DNA of 40,310 nt from Rhodanobacteraceae bacterium (GCA_025350865.1 JANXWZ010000189.1:1-40310), one strand, 5' to 3'; shown: positions 1 to 8,948, counted from the first letter of the stretch. Numbers and translations are program-made. Notes: a model not told the origin generated them from the sequence alone.

Positions 1-100
1 GCATTGTGGCTTGATCGATGGTGCCGGCCCGATACATTCCCGCAATGTTGCTGTGAACCGCCTCGGCAATCTCACTTTTGTATTTGCGACTCTTGTACAT
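1..100 (-). CDS. HigA/HTH-type antitoxin, N-terminal part (runs off the window edge)
   Basis: Only the first 33 codons are present. The N-terminus reads MYKSRKYKSEIAEAVHSN, followed by a short helix ending GTIDQATM. This is the usual opening of the small helix-turn-helix antitoxins paired with PF06296-type RelE/HigB toxins, which begin with K-S-[ED]-I-x-x-A-[VI]-H. A GGAGA Shine-Dalgarno (SD) sequence lies 6 bases before the ATG. It sits 64 bp downstream of the toxin gene, so the order is toxin first, as in higBA. The expected function is to bind and neutralise the toxin and to repress the operon. The DNA-binding helix-turn-helix should lie in the missing part, so the family call rests on the N-terminus and the neighbour. 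Confidence 0.6.
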   Translation of the reverse strand, partial: MYKSRKYKSEIAEAVHSNIAGMYRAGTIDQATM

Positions 101-164
101 GACAAATCTCCACAATTTCTTTCGCCTTCAAGTCTCGTTCGATATCAATGTCTGACTTTCGCGA

Positions 165-446
165 CTAAACGTCAGCTAGTCCGCGCAACAGAACAAGGTC
201 ACCTTCGTCGATGTTGGCTCGGTCCTTCTTTGCAAATAGGTAGGTGTAAACCCAATACCTTCCGCCCTTCGCGATAACGATCGACCGGTACTGGTTTTTA
301 CCCAACCGCTTCTTGTAAACGCCGCCGCCCAGATCGTCAGCCTGACCTAATTTCACCTGCGATATTGCCGAGCACAGCTCTTCGTCGGCGATGTGCGCCT
401 TCTTTGACGCTTTGGCGAACCAAGCGGTCTTGAAGACGCGTTCCAC
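165..446 (-). CDS. RelE/HigB-family (PF06296-type) toxin
   Basis: A protein of 93 residues starting with GTG. It has the PF06296 RelE-like pattern: an N-terminal FKTAWFAK, a central LGGGVYKKRLGK, then YRSIVIAKGGRYWVYTYLFAK and a C-terminal KKDRANID. Toxins of this family cleave mRNA, usually on the ribosome. A same-frame reading extends much further upstream but there it is only the antisense of the dehydrogenase gene. The GTG at 444-446 is preceded by GAAGAGA, and a TTG three codons earlier is the alternative start. It begins 29 bp after the dehydrogenase stop and precedes its antitoxin by 64 bp. The family is clear from the sequence; the activity is inferred. Confidence 0.8.
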   Translation of the reverse strand: MERVFKTAWFAKASKKAHIADEELCSAISQVKLGQADDLGGGVYKKRLGKNQYRSIVIAKGGRYWVYTYLFAKKDRANIDEGDLVLLRGLADV

Positions 447-475
447 TCTCTTCAAGTGTAGCACTTGGTGCGACC

Positions 476-1546
476 TCACACCTCCACCGTGCGCCCTTCG
501 GCTGAACTCACTCGCGCCAACTCCAGCAAGCGGACGACGAGTTCGCCGTTCGCGCTGGGGATGGCCAGTTGGGAGGTGCCGTTGATGGCGTCGCGGACGT
601 TGGCGTAGAAGTGGCGGTAGTCTCCGGGTAGCGTGGGGACGGGGGTGACGTTGAGGGTTCCGGGCTCGGTGAGGACGGGGGCGATGGAGAGAGTGCCCCA
701 GTGCTCTTTTGCTTCGGTGAGCCAGTCGGTTGGGTCGCCCATTGGAGGAACTTTCGTTCCGGCGACGAGGGCGGGTTCCTGGGGGTCGAGGCCGTATTTC
801 TTGAAGCTGCCGGCGGTGCCGTGGAGCAGGAAGCGGGGGCTGGCGTCGCAGGCCAACATGCTGGAGCGGCACCAGGCGAGCAGGCCGTCGTAGCCGAGGC
901 AGATGTCGAAGGCGTCTTCGATGTCGGTCTTGTCGCGGTCGGTGCGGACGCTGGCCGTGATGGTCTGTGGGGTGCCGAAGAGGGCGATGCATTGGTCGAC
1001 GAGGTGTGGGCCGAGGTCCATGAGGAGGCCGTTGGCGGAATTGGCGGCTTCCTTCCAGGTGTTTTCGCGCTGAATGGGGCGGTAGCGGTCGAAGTGAGAC
1101 TCAAAGGTGACGAGGCGGCCGAGGGAGCCATCGGCGAGGATTTTTTTGACGGTGAGGAAGTCGCCGTCCCAGCGGCGGTTGTGGAAGGGCGCGACGATGA
1201 CCCCATTGGCGGCGGCCAGCGCGATCAATTCTTCGGCTTCGGCGCTGGAGCCGGCGAAGGGCTTGTCGATGACGACGTGTTTGCCCACGCTGAGGGCCTG
1301 TTTGGCGAGGGCGAAGTGGGTTTCGTTGGGAGTGGCGACGACGATGAGGCTGATTTCGGGGTCGGCGAAGAGCTCTTCGGGGGTGCGAACGGTTTTGGTG
1401 GCGGGGTAGGCCTGGGCGGCCTCGTTCGCTTTGCGTTCGACGAATGCGAGGAGCTTGAGGCCGGGGACCGCGCTTACGAACGGTGCATGAAAGACCTTTG
1501 CCGCGAGGCCGAAGCCGATGATTCCTACGCCGATGTCTGCTGCCAT
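476..1546 (-). CDS. Gfo/Idh/MocA-family NAD(P)-dependent oxidoreductase (YdgJ/IolW-like)
   Basis: 356 residues, normal for the family. The N-terminal Rossmann domain opens with GVGIIGFGLAAKVFHAPF, the variant typical of the YdgJ/IolW (scyllo-inositol 2-dehydrogenase) branch. ATPNETHFALAKQAL and the catalytic-loop signature GKHVVIDKPF (Lys of the E/D-K-P motif) follow at about residues 70-105. The C-terminal half holds the conserved GLLMDLGPHLVDQ substrate-domain motif with its catalytic-type His. The ATG at 1544-1546 has GGGAGAA upstream; an in-frame extension of 32 codons looks non-coding. Members oxidise or reduce sugars and inositols, and the substrate cannot be told from sequence. It is transcribed divergently from the tolC-like gene, with 170 bp between the starts. 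Confidence 0.85.
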   Translation of the reverse strand: MAADIGVGIIGFGLAAKVFHAPFVSAVPGLKLLAFVERKANEAAQAYPATKTVRTPEELFADPEISLIVVATPNETHFALAKQALSVGKHVVIDKPFAGSSAEAEELIALAAANGVIVAPFHNRRWDGDFLTVKKILADGSLGRLVTFESHFDRYRPIQRENTWKEAANSANGLLMDLGPHLVDQCIALFGTPQTITASVRTDRDKTDIEDAFDICLGYDGLLAWCRSSMLACDASPRFLLHGTAGSFKKYGLDPQEPALVAGTKVPPMGDPTDWLTEAKEHWGTLSIAPVLTEPGTLNVTPVPTLPGDYRHFYANVRDAINGTSQLAIPSANGELVVRLLELARVSSAEGRTVEV

Positions 1547-1716
1547 TTCGATTCTCCCGATTGCTGATGATTGTGGAATGTGTGCCTTCGAAGTGTACCC
1601 GGAAACTTTTTTTGAAGACTTCGCAATCTGTGCGGCATCCAAACTCAGACAACAAACCTAAGGGCTTGGCTTCGTCCGGCCGCATCACCTACGTCAGGAC
1701 AGTTACCATTAGAGAT

Positions 1717-3264
1717 ATGCCAAAAAGTGAATCAGAGCTTCATCGGAGTGCCGCGCCTGCGGGAAGCTTCTCTGCCCGGCATCGCGGAGCATGGATGTGG
1801 CTCGGAACGATTGCCCTTTCGTCCACCGTAGCTGTGATGCAGGGGCAGGCTCCGGCTGCGAGGGCCAGCCAACAACCGGCGGCGCAAAATGTGGACGCCA
1901 TCAGCGCGGGCCAGCCGAATTTATACAACGCCACTGGAGCGAACGGCGCGACTCCGAACCAGGATTCGTTCAAAGGGTCGATCGTCAACGGCAAGAACAC
2001 GGGTACCGTGATCGATCTGTCGTTGGACGAGGTGATTCAGCGTGGTCTGCGGCAAAATTTGGGGATTATTCTGCAGGGCTCGTCGGTACAGGCAGCGAAT
2101 GGACAGCGGTTGCAGGATCTGCAGCGTTTGCTGCCGACGATCAATGCCGGGGGCAGCATTGAAGTAGAGCAGGTGAACCTGGCAGCGTTTGGGTTCAAGT
2201 TCAACGGGCTGAAGCCTATCGTCGGGCCGTTTCAGGTGATCGATTTCCGTGCGTACCTCACGCAGAGCCTGTTCAACCTGAATTCGCTCGAGAACTATAT
2301 TGCGGCGCGGCATAACTTTGCCGCCCAAAAGCTGACTGCTGAAGATGCGCGTGACCTGGTGGTGCTGACGGTTGGGAATGCGTACCTGGTTTGCGTAGCG
2401 GATACGGCTCGAATCGAGGCGGTGAATGCGGAGCTGAAGACCTCCAAGCTGACGCTGGATCAAGCGGTTGCGGGGCATGACGCCGGCACGAACCCGCGGC
2501 TCGATGTGCTGCGGGCGCAGGTGGACTACCAGACCGAGCAGCAGACGTTGATTTCGACGACGAACCAGTTGGCGAAGGACAAGATCGCGTTGGCCCGGGC
2601 CATCGGGCTTCCGCTGGACCAGAGGTTTGCGCTGACTGATACGGTGCCGTACAAGGTTTTGGACAACGTGGACCCGGAGACTGCGTTTGCCGCGGCATTG
2701 AAGGTTCGCAAGGATTTGCAGGCGTCGGAGGAGCAGGTTCGCTCGGCGGAAGCATCCAAGAAGGCGGCCAAAGCGGACATGCTGCCGACGGCTAGCTTCT
2801 CAGGCGACTACGGCGATATTGGCGAGACTCTGGGCCACTCGCACGGAACGTTTTCGGCGACGGGATCGGTGACTGTCCCGATTCTTCAGATGGACAAGAA
2901 TCGCGGCGAGCAGCAGTCAGCGGACGCGAGCCTGCAACAGGCGAAGGATCGGCTGGCGGATCAGGCACAACAGGTAAACGCGGACATTCGGTCGAACATT
3001 CTGGATATCCAGTCGGCGGCGAAGCTGGTGGAGGCTGCGAAGTCGAATGTGGACCTCGCGACCGAGGCGTTGGCGGAGTCGCAGCAGCGGTTCCATGCGG
3101 GCGTGGCCGACAATCTTCCGGTTTCGCAGGCCCAGACGCAGTTTGAACAGGCGAACGACCAATACATTAGCGCGCTGTACCAGCACAACGTGGCAAAGCT
3201 ATCGCTTGCGCGTGCGCTGGGTGTGGCGCAGAGCAACTACAAAGACTATCTCGGAGGCAAGTAA
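1717..3264 (+). CDS. TolC-family outer-membrane efflux protein
   Basis: 515 residues from the ATG at 1717. The N-terminus carries an Arg/His-rich stretch and a hydrophobic export segment (about residues 25-50). Two OEP (PF02321) repeats follow. The first, near VIDLSLDEVIQRGLRQNLGIIL, continues through long Ala/Gln-rich helices; the second covers about residues 300-510 and ends with LALARALGV-like text (KLSLARALGVAQSNYKDYLGG). Such proteins form the trimeric outer-membrane duct of tripartite pumps. The next gene, 4 bp downstream, is its membrane-fusion partner, so the two form an operon. The SD is weak, and longer in-frame starts lack support. Substrate unknown. Confidence 0.87.
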   Translation: MPKSESELHRSAAPAGSFSARHRGAWMWLGTIALSSTVAVMQGQAPAARASQQPAAQNVDAISAGQPNLYNATGANGATPNQDSFKGSIVNGKNTGTVIDLSLDEVIQRGLRQNLGIILQGSSVQAANGQRLQDLQRLLPTINAGGSIEVEQVNLAAFGFKFNGLKPIVGPFQVIDFRAYLTQSLFNLNSLENYIAARHNFAAQKLTAEDARDLVVLTVGNAYLVCVADTARIEAVNAELKTSKLTLDQAVAGHDAGTNPRLDVLRAQVDYQTEQQTLISTTNQLAKDKIALARAIGLPLDQRFALTDTVPYKVLDNVDPETAFAAALKVRKDLQASEEQVRSAEASKKAAKADMLPTASFSGDYGDIGETLGHSHGTFSATGSVTVPILQMDKNRGEQQSADASLQQAKDRLADQAQQVNADIRSNILDIQSAAKLVEAAKSNVDLATEALAESQQRFHAGVADNLPVSQAQTQFEQANDQYISALYQHNVAKLSLARALGVAQSNYKDYLGGK

Positions 3265-3268
3265 AACC

Positions 3269-4570
3269 GTGGCCGATCAAGACCCAAATGTGAAACCAGC
3301 GGCGCCCGATCAAGGCGCTGAGACGGAAGAGAAGCCGAAATCCGGCAAGCGGTTCATTGCGATGGCAGTGGTGCTGCTGCTAGCGCTCGGCGCGGGCTAC
3401 TGGTACTGGCGCGGAACCTTCTCGGAAGAGACGGACGATGCGCAGGTGGACGGCGATATCTACCAGATCAGCTCCCGTATACCGGGGCAGGTGACCGCTG
3501 TTTACGTGCAGGATAACAAGCCGGTGAACAAGGGCGATCTGCTGTTGGAGATCGATCCGAAGGATCTCCAGGTAGCGTTAGAGCAGGCTCAGGCCCAGTT
3601 GGCGAACGCACAGGCTTCGTATCAGCAGGCGACGGTGAACGTGCCGATTGCGTCGGTGACGACATCGACGCAGCTCTCGAACAGCGGCACGGATGTTCGG
3701 GCATCGCAATCGGGTGTGGAGCAGGCGAGGCAGCAAGCCGATGCCGCCGCTGCTCGCGTGGAGCAGGCCAAGGCGAATGCGGTAAAGGCCATCAAGGATG
3801 TGGAGCGCTACACACCGCTGGTCGAGAAGGATGTGATCAGCCGGCAGCAGTTCGACGCAGCGGTTGCATCGGCAACGGCGGCGAATGCGAGCGTTTTGGA
3901 GGCGGAGAAGTCGTTTGTGGCGCAGCAGTCTGCGATCAGCCAGGCGCAGCAGAAGTTGGAGCAGGCGCGCAACCAGGCGGCGGAGTCGGCGAAGAATGGA
4001 CCACAGCAGGTTTCGGTGGAGCGTGCCCGCGCGGCCGCTGCGATGGCCCAGGTAAAGCAGGCGCAGGCGCAGGTGGACAATGCGTTGAACAATCTTTCGT
4101 ACACGCGGGTCTACTCTCCGGTGTCCGGCATTGTGAATAAGAAGAACGTTGATATCGGGGCGAACCTTTCGGCGGGCCAGAATCTGCTGAATATCGTGCC
4201 GCTCGAAAACCTGTGGGTGACGGCGAACTTCAAGGAGACTCAGCTGAAGCAGATGCACCGTTGCCAGGAGGTCAAGCTGAAGGTGGATGCTCTTGGGAAT
4301 CGTGAGTTCTCGGGACGTGTTTCGCAGATTGGCGGAGCGACGGGTTCCCGTCTTTCGCTCTTTCCGCCGGAAAATGCCACGGGCAATTATGTGAAGGTGG
4401 TGCAGCGGATTCCGGTACGGATCGACTTCACGAATCTGGCCCAGGAGAATGGCGACCACGCCCTGCGACCGGGCTACTCGGTTACGCCTGAAGTGTCTAT
4501 TAAGGGTGCTGGCGACAATAAGGATAGCCAGACTTGCGGAGGCACGGCGCAGGCTGACAATTCGCGCTGA
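3269..4570 (+). CDS. HlyD/EmrA-type membrane fusion (periplasmic adaptor) protein
   Basis: 433 residues, GTG start at 3269-3271 with GGAGG upstream inside the end of the tolC-like gene. A charged cytoplasmic N-terminus is followed by one membrane anchor (FIAMAVVLLLALGAGYWYW, about residues 30-50). The EmrA signature TDDAQVDGDIYQISSRIPG and the lipoyl half-motif VYVQDNKPVNKGDLLLEIDP follow, then a long Ala/Gln coiled-coil hairpin (about 110-275). The second lipoyl half is YTRVYSPVSGIVNKKNVDIG, with a beta-barrel up to about 400. It would link an inner-membrane pump to the TolC-like duct. A strong terminator lies 15 bp after the stop, so no EmrB-type transporter gene belongs to this operon here. 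Confidence 0.88.
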   Translation: MADQDPNVKPAAPDQGAETEEKPKSGKRFIAMAVVLLLALGAGYWYWRGTFSEETDDAQVDGDIYQISSRIPGQVTAVYVQDNKPVNKGDLLLEIDPKDLQVALEQAQAQLANAQASYQQATVNVPIASVTTSTQLSNSGTDVRASQSGVEQARQQADAAAARVEQAKANAVKAIKDVERYTPLVEKDVISRQQFDAAVASATAANASVLEAEKSFVAQQSAISQAQQKLEQARNQAAESAKNGPQQVSVERARAAAAMAQVKQAQAQVDNALNNLSYTRVYSPVSGIVNKKNVDIGANLSAGQNLLNIVPLENLWVTANFKETQLKQMHRCQEVKLKVDALGNREFSGRVSQIGGATGSRLSLFPPENATGNYVKVVQRIPVRIDFTNLAQENGDHALRPGYSVTPEVSIKGAGDNKDSQTCGGTAQADNSR

Positions 4571-4585
4571 TGAACCTGGTTGTGG

Positions 4586-4617
4586 AAAATGCCCTGCGAG
4601 AGTTCGCAGGGCATTTT
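4586..4617 (+). terminator. Intrinsic-type terminator after the tolC-emrA pair
   Basis: A perfect 14-bp stem, AAAATGCCCTGCGA against TCGCAGGGCATTTT, with a 4-base GAGT loop. It begins 15 bases after the emrA-like stop. The stem ends in A4/T4, so it can terminate transcription from either side. Confidence 0.88.
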
Positions 4618-4681
4618 CATTTAAATGCTACAAACCGATCGCTCGCTGCAGGCATCAAATAAGCACGTGAGGTAAAGAAAA

Positions 4682-5272
4682 ATGTCAGTAAAGACAACGA
4701 AGACGGCCAGTGGAGATGTAGCTCCGCACTGGCACGCCAAGGCGAACGAGATACAGCAATTTGGAACGGTAATTGCGGATTTGCCGCACCCTTTATCCGC
4801 CGATGTTCGCGGTTCGATGTGCGAGCAGCTAAATGTTTTGCTTGCCGATACGTTGGCGCTGCGGGACATGTACAAGAAGCACCACTGGCAGGTGTCGGGT
4901 CCGACGTTTTACCAGCTCCATCTGCTGTTCGACAAGCACTACGAAGAGCAGGCGGAGATGGCAGACACGATCGCTGAGCGGATTCAATCGCTGGGCGGGG
5001 TGACGGTGGCGATGGGCGGCGATGTTGCTGCGCTGTCGACCATTCCCGCACCACCGAAAGGCAAGGAAGAAGTTCCTGTGCAGATTTCGCGGCTACTGGA
5101 GGCGCACAAAATTGTGATGTCGCTATGCAAGGACATTGCCGATGCAGCGGACGACGCGGGCGATGACGGCACGAACGATCTTGCGATCTCGGACATTCTG
5201 CGGCCGAACGAATTGCAGTCATGGTTTATCGGCCAGCACCTGGTCGAGATGCCGTTAATTCTGGCGAAGTAG
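4682..5272 (+). CDS. dps: Dps-family ferritin-like DNA-protection protein
   Basis: 196 residues. The intersubunit ferroxidase site of Dps is complete: His68 (KHHW), His80, Asp84, Asp95 and Glu99 in the block KHHWQVSGPTFYQLH through DTIAERIQSLGG, spaced as in E. coli Dps. The N-terminal tail is longer than minimal Dps and carries several Lys residues, which in other Dps proteins bind DNA. Family members oxidise and store iron in a dodecamer using hydrogen peroxide and protect DNA under stress. The ATG has GTGAGGTAAAG upstream. The gene stands alone between a terminator and the DedA gene. Confidence 0.93.
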   Translation: MSVKTTKTASGDVAPHWHAKANEIQQFGTVIADLPHPLSADVRGSMCEQLNVLLADTLALRDMYKKHHWQVSGPTFYQLHLLFDKHYEEQAEMADTIAERIQSLGGVTVAMGGDVAALSTIPAPPKGKEEVPVQISRLLEAHKIVMSLCKDIADAADDAGDDGTNDLAISDILRPNELQSWFIGQHLVEMPLILAK

Positions 5273-5400
5273 CAGCCCTCCCACAAGGTCCCTGTGCCCG
5301 ACGTTGCCTTGACGTTGGGTGCGGGGACTTTCGTGTTTTACGAAAATCATGGCGCACCCTTGTGAGTCGCACTATCATCTACTCACCAGAGAGTCTCCCC

Positions 5401-6399
5401 ATGTCAATCGCGCTTGAGTTTTTCGTACAATACGCCTACGCAATCCTATTCTTGTGGGTGCTGGTGGAGATGATCGGCCTGCCGGTCCCCTCGGTGCCGC
5501 TGCTGCTGACTGCCGGCACACTCTCGGCCATGCACCCGGCGCGGGTTAATGGATTTGTGGCAATGCTGGTCGTGATTGCCGCCTGCCTGATTGCCGACAC
5601 GTTTTCGTATTGGCTTGGACGACGATACGGTCACGCGATCCTGCAACTGCTGTGCCGCTTTTCCTTTGAGGCATCGACCTGCGTGGTGAAGACGGAGCGG
5701 TACTTCGAGAAACGCGGAGCCGCAACGTTGTTGTTCTCTAAGTTTGTGCCGGGACTTTCGACCGTCGCCCAGCCCATTGCCGGGCAGATTGGGATGCCGT
5801 ACGGGCGGTTTTTGCTTTATGACGCGGGCGGCTCGGCTCTCTGGGCGATCACTTATCTTCTGGCCGGGTATTTCTTTGGCGACATCGCACAGCGCAGCCA
5901 GATGTTCCTTACGGAGCTTGGGCACTTTGCGGTCGTCATCTTTGTGCTGATGGTGCTGAGCCTGATGGTCCATAAGTTGTGGAAGCAGCGCAGGTTCCTC
6001 AGCGGGGTTCGCCAGATGCGGGTTGCACCCGAGGAACTGCTGCGCATGATTGAGATGGCGGAGCGGCAGGACAACATCCCGCCGTTCATCGTCGACCTGC
6101 GGCATCCCCTGGACTACCTGCCGGACCCTCGGGTCGTGCCGGGATCGCTGCGGGTGAGCCCCTCGGAGTTGACCTCGCACTCTGCGCAGTTGCCGAGGGA
6201 TCGGGATGTGATTCTGTACTGTACCTGCCCGTCGGAGGAGACGAGCGGCAAGGTGGCGCTGCAGTTGCGCAAGCTGGGCATCAACCGGGTGAGGCCTTTG
6301 CGGGGTGGATTTGAAGGCTGGCGCAATGCGGGGTATCCGCTGGTTGACTATGTGGCACCGGCCGAGGCTGCGGAACTGATTTCCAGCTCCGCAGCCTAA
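5401..6399 (+). CDS. DedA/SNARE-associated membrane protein fused to a C-terminal rhodanese domain
   Basis: 332 residues, ATG at 5401. Residues 1-200 are a DedA (PF09335) domain: several membrane helices, the GLPVPSVPLLLTAGTL entry motif, FSYWLGRRYG, and F-x-x-R-F-x-P-type FSKFVPGLSTVAQPIAG followed by GGSALWAITYLLAGYFFG. Residues 220-320 form a rhodanese fold with PFIVDLRHPLDYL and the active-site loop YCTCPSEETSGKVA, whose Cys lies after the beta strand, ending LRGGFEGWRNAGYPL. DedA proteins are linked to lipid-carrier (undecaprenyl phosphate) translocation and membrane homeostasis. The rhodanese part suggests persulfide chemistry on the cytoplasmic side. It ends 2 bp from the converging TonB-domain gene. 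Confidence 0.9.
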   Translation: MSIALEFFVQYAYAILFLWVLVEMIGLPVPSVPLLLTAGTLSAMHPARVNGFVAMLVVIAACLIADTFSYWLGRRYGHAILQLLCRFSFEASTCVVKTERYFEKRGAATLLFSKFVPGLSTVAQPIAGQIGMPYGRFLLYDAGGSALWAITYLLAGYFFGDIAQRSQMFLTELGHFAVVIFVLMVLSLMVHKLWKQRRFLSGVRQMRVAPEELLRMIEMAERQDNIPPFIVDLRHPLDYLPDPRVVPGSLRVSPSELTSHSAQLPRDRDVILYCTCPSEETSGKVALQLRKLGINRVRPLRGGFEGWRNAGYPLVDYVAPAEAAELISSSAA

Positions 6400-6401
6400 C
6401 G

Positions 6402-7133
6402 CTAGCTAGTCATCCGGAAGTTGACCGAGATCGTGGTGATGACTTCGGTGGGTTCACCGTTGAGCAGGTACGGGCGGTAGCGGGCTTCTTTCACTGCGTC
6501 GACGGCAGCGGTTTTGAGCATGTCGGGGCCGCTCAGAACCTGCAGTCCAGTGATGCGGCCGTGTTTGTCGATGATGGCGGTGACCACGACGGTGCCTTCC
6601 ACGCGGGACATCACAGCGATCCTTGGGTAGATGGGGCGGATGGGCGCGAGCAGAAGGCCGGTTGAGACGCCTTGCGATATCTTGACAGGCGACGTGGTCT
6701 TTGGGACTGCTGCGACGACGGTTGGTGTGCGGTTGCCGATGCCGTCTCCGCCGAGTCCGAATCCGGTTGGCCGATTGCTGCCCATAATGCCGCCTATTTT
6801 GAAGTCGGGGGCTTCCATCGCCAAGACGTTCGGGGTGCTGGTATGGATGAAGCTGCTTCCTCGCGATTCGACCATTGGTTGGGCTTGCGCGGGGCCGTGG
6901 TAGGCGTTGTCTGTGGCGGTGGGGAGGATTTTGGGCTGGACTTTGACCTCGGGTTTTCTGAGAGTGAACGACGTCATTTTGGGGGCGATTGCGACCAGCG
7001 GCAGCGTCTCCGGCCAGATGAGCGGGACGATGACGAACCCCGCCAGAACGGTTCCCTGAATGGCGACCGAGGTGAGGGCGATCCAACGTTTGCTTGCGGT
7101 CTTGCGGCCTTCGATGATGCTGTCTTCGAACAT
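6402..7133 (-). CDS. TonB C-terminal-domain energy transducer
   Basis: 243 residues from the ATG at 7131-7133 (GAGGGACT upstream); a longer in-frame start lacks support. After a short cytoplasmic N-terminus comes one membrane helix (ALTSVAIQGTVLAGFVIVPLIW, about residues 19-40). A Pro/Gly-rich periplasmic linker is followed by the TonB C-terminal fold (PF03544): PIRPIYPRIAVMSRVEGTVV, then DKHGRITGLQVLSGPDMLKTAAVDAVKEARYRP. It would couple the proton gradient to TonB-dependent outer-membrane transport. No ExbB/ExbD or receptor lies nearby. Single-gene TonB paralogues are common in acidobacteria, so its specific partner is unknown. Confidence 0.85.
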   Translation of the reverse strand: MFEDSIIEGRKTASKRWIALTSVAIQGTVLAGFVIVPLIWPETLPLVAIAPKMTSFTLRKPEVKVQPKILPTATDNAYHGPAQAQPMVESRGSSFIHTSTPNVLAMEAPDFKIGGIMGSNRPTGFGLGGDGIGNRTPTVVAAVPKTTSPVKISQGVSTGLLLAPIRPIYPRIAVMSRVEGTVVVTAIIDKHGRITGLQVLSGPDMLKTAAVDAVKEARYRPYLLNGEPTEVITTISVNFRMTS

Positions 7134-7339
7134 GGCAGTCCCTCGCGGTGGTGTGGATTCATGTGCGCGCGGCCAGCGAGGGAGTGCGTACAGATGCTTA
7201 GACACCGGCGGTGGGCGCGGTGTTCCATTGTTGGTGGTGTGAAAGGCTTGGGCTTCGAGTTGCGAGTGGGGAGTTCAGAGTTGAGAGGAAGTACGTGCTG
7301 GTCCGGTAACATCGTTGTGGACGCACGAGGAGCAGGGAA

Positions 7340-8932
7340 TTGGCCTATAAGGACCTACGCGAATGGATTGCCCGGATGGATCGGGCGGGTGAATTGGTGA
7401 CGATCTCGGAGCCGGTGTCGCCGTACCTGGAGATGGCGGAGATCGCGGATCGGACGTCGAAGCTGCCGGCGACCGCGAAGCGCGGCCCGGGTGGCCCGGC
7501 GCTGCTGTTTACGAATGTGGTGGGGCATCCGGGTGCGATGGTGCTGATGAACCAGTTTGGCTCGGAGAGCCGCATGAAGATGGCTCTGGACGTGGACTCG
7601 CTGGATGCGATTGCGGAACGGATTCGGACGCTGCTGCATCCGCCGACGCCCATCACAATGATGGACAAGCTGAAGCTGCTGCCGATGCTGGCGCAGGTGG
7701 GGAGCTTCTTTCCGAAGACGATCGAGCGCAAGGATGCGGCCTGCAAGCAGGTGATATTGAAGGGGGCGGACGTCGACCTGACGAAGCTGCCGGTGCTGAC
7801 GACGTGGCCGCAGGATGGCGGGCCATTTATTACGCTGCCGTGCGTGATTACGCGGGATAAGAAGTCGGGCAAGCGAAACGTCGGGATGTACCGCATGCAG
7901 GTGTATGACAAAAATTCCACCGGGATGCACTGGCAGCGGCAGAAGAATGCCGCAGAACAGTTGCGCGACCGACTTCGGGCGGCAAGTCCCGATCTGGCGA
8001 GTGCGGTCGATCTGATGGCTTTGACGGCAGGTGGCACGGCTTCTGCTCCACCGTCGGACACGGTGTCTACTCAGACGATTACGGCGATCAAGGGCGACCG
8101 AATGGAGGTCGCGGTGGCCATCGGGACCGATCCGGCGACGACCTTTTCTGCCATCGTTCCTGCACCGCCAGAGATTGAGGAGTACCTGATCGCGGGGTTC
8201 CTGCGGCAGAAGCCGGTGGAACTGGTGCGTGCGGAGACCGTCGACCTGGAGGTGCCAGCCCATGCCGAGTACATTCTTGAGGGCTTCGTGAACCTGGCGG
8301 AGTTGAAGACGGAAGGGCCGTTTGGGGATCACACGGGCTTCTACACGATGACGGACGACTACCCGGTGTTCCATGTCACCTGCATTACGCATCGGAAGAA
8401 GCCGATCTACGCGGCGACCGTGGTGGGCAAGCCGCCGATGGAAGATGCGTGGATGGGCAAGGCGGTGGAACGGATTTTTCTGCCACTGATGCAGTTGACG
8501 ATGCCGGAGATTGTGGATGTGAACCTGCCTGCGGCTGGGGTGTTTCACAACCTGATGATCGTGGCGATCCGCAAGTCGTACGCGGGTCATGCGCGGAAGG
8601 TGATGAGCGGCATCTGGGCGATGGGGCAGGCGATGTTTACCAAGTGCATCATCGTGGTGGATGAGGATTGCGATGTGCAGGATTTGAACGAAGTGACGCT
8701 GCGGACTGCGAACAACATCGACCCGGAGCGGGATATTCAATTCACTCTAGGGCCGGTGGATTCGCTGGATCACGCATCAAGGCTGCCGAATTTTGGAAGC
8801 AAGATGGGGGTCGATGCTACGCGGAAGTGGGCTGCGGAAGGATTCACGCGGCAGTGGCCGCCGATGCTGACGATGGATGCGGCCGTGAAGGCGAAGGTGG
8901 ATGGGATGTGGAAGAAGCTCGGGATTGGGTAG
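7340..8932 (+). CDS. ubiD: UbiD-family prenyl-FMN-dependent decarboxylase
   Basis: 530 residues, TTG start at 7340-7342 preceded by GAGGAGCAGGGA. The full UbiD pattern is present: N-terminal YKDLREWIARMDRAGELVTI, the prenyl-FMN/metal region NVGMYRMQVYD with GMHWQRQK, and the catalytic segment EGPFGDHTGFYT with conserved Glu and Asp. KKPIYAATVVGKPPMEDAW and DATRKW close to the C-terminus complete it. UbiD removes the carboxyl group from 4-hydroxy-3-polyprenylbenzoate or related aromatic acids and needs UbiX to supply its cofactor. Acidobacteria mostly use menaquinone, so the true substrate may be a menaquinone-pathway or other aromatic acid. No ubiX is nearby. Confidence 0.88.
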   Translation: MAYKDLREWIARMDRAGELVTISEPVSPYLEMAEIADRTSKLPATAKRGPGGPALLFTNVVGHPGAMVLMNQFGSESRMKMALDVDSLDAIAERIRTLLHPPTPITMMDKLKLLPMLAQVGSFFPKTIERKDAACKQVILKGADVDLTKLPVLTTWPQDGGPFITLPCVITRDKKSGKRNVGMYRMQVYDKNSTGMHWQRQKNAAEQLRDRLRAASPDLASAVDLMALTAGGTASAPPSDTVSTQTITAIKGDRMEVAVAIGTDPATTFSAIVPAPPEIEEYLIAGFLRQKPVELVRAETVDLEVPAHAEYILEGFVNLAELKTEGPFGDHTGFYTMTDDYPVFHVTCITHRKKPIYAATVVGKPPMEDAWMGKAVERIFLPLMQLTMPEIVDVNLPAAGVFHNLMIVAIRKSYAGHARKVMSGIWAMGQAMFTKCIIVVDEDCDVQDLNEVTLRTANNIDPERDIQFTLGPVDSLDHASRLPNFGSKMGVDATRKWAAEGFTRQWPPMLTMDAAVKAKVDGMWKKLGIG

Positions 8933-8948
8933 GGGTTGAAATGAGTAA

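Noticed and set aside
701-1567. A 288-codon plus-strand frame opposite the Gfo/Idh/MocA gene
   Set aside because: Gly/Glu/Val low-complexity antisense of a clear dehydrogenase, with no SD and no family features.
7355-8740. A 461-codon minus-strand frame opposite ubiD
   Set aside because: His/Arg-rich composition, antisense of a conserved enzyme.
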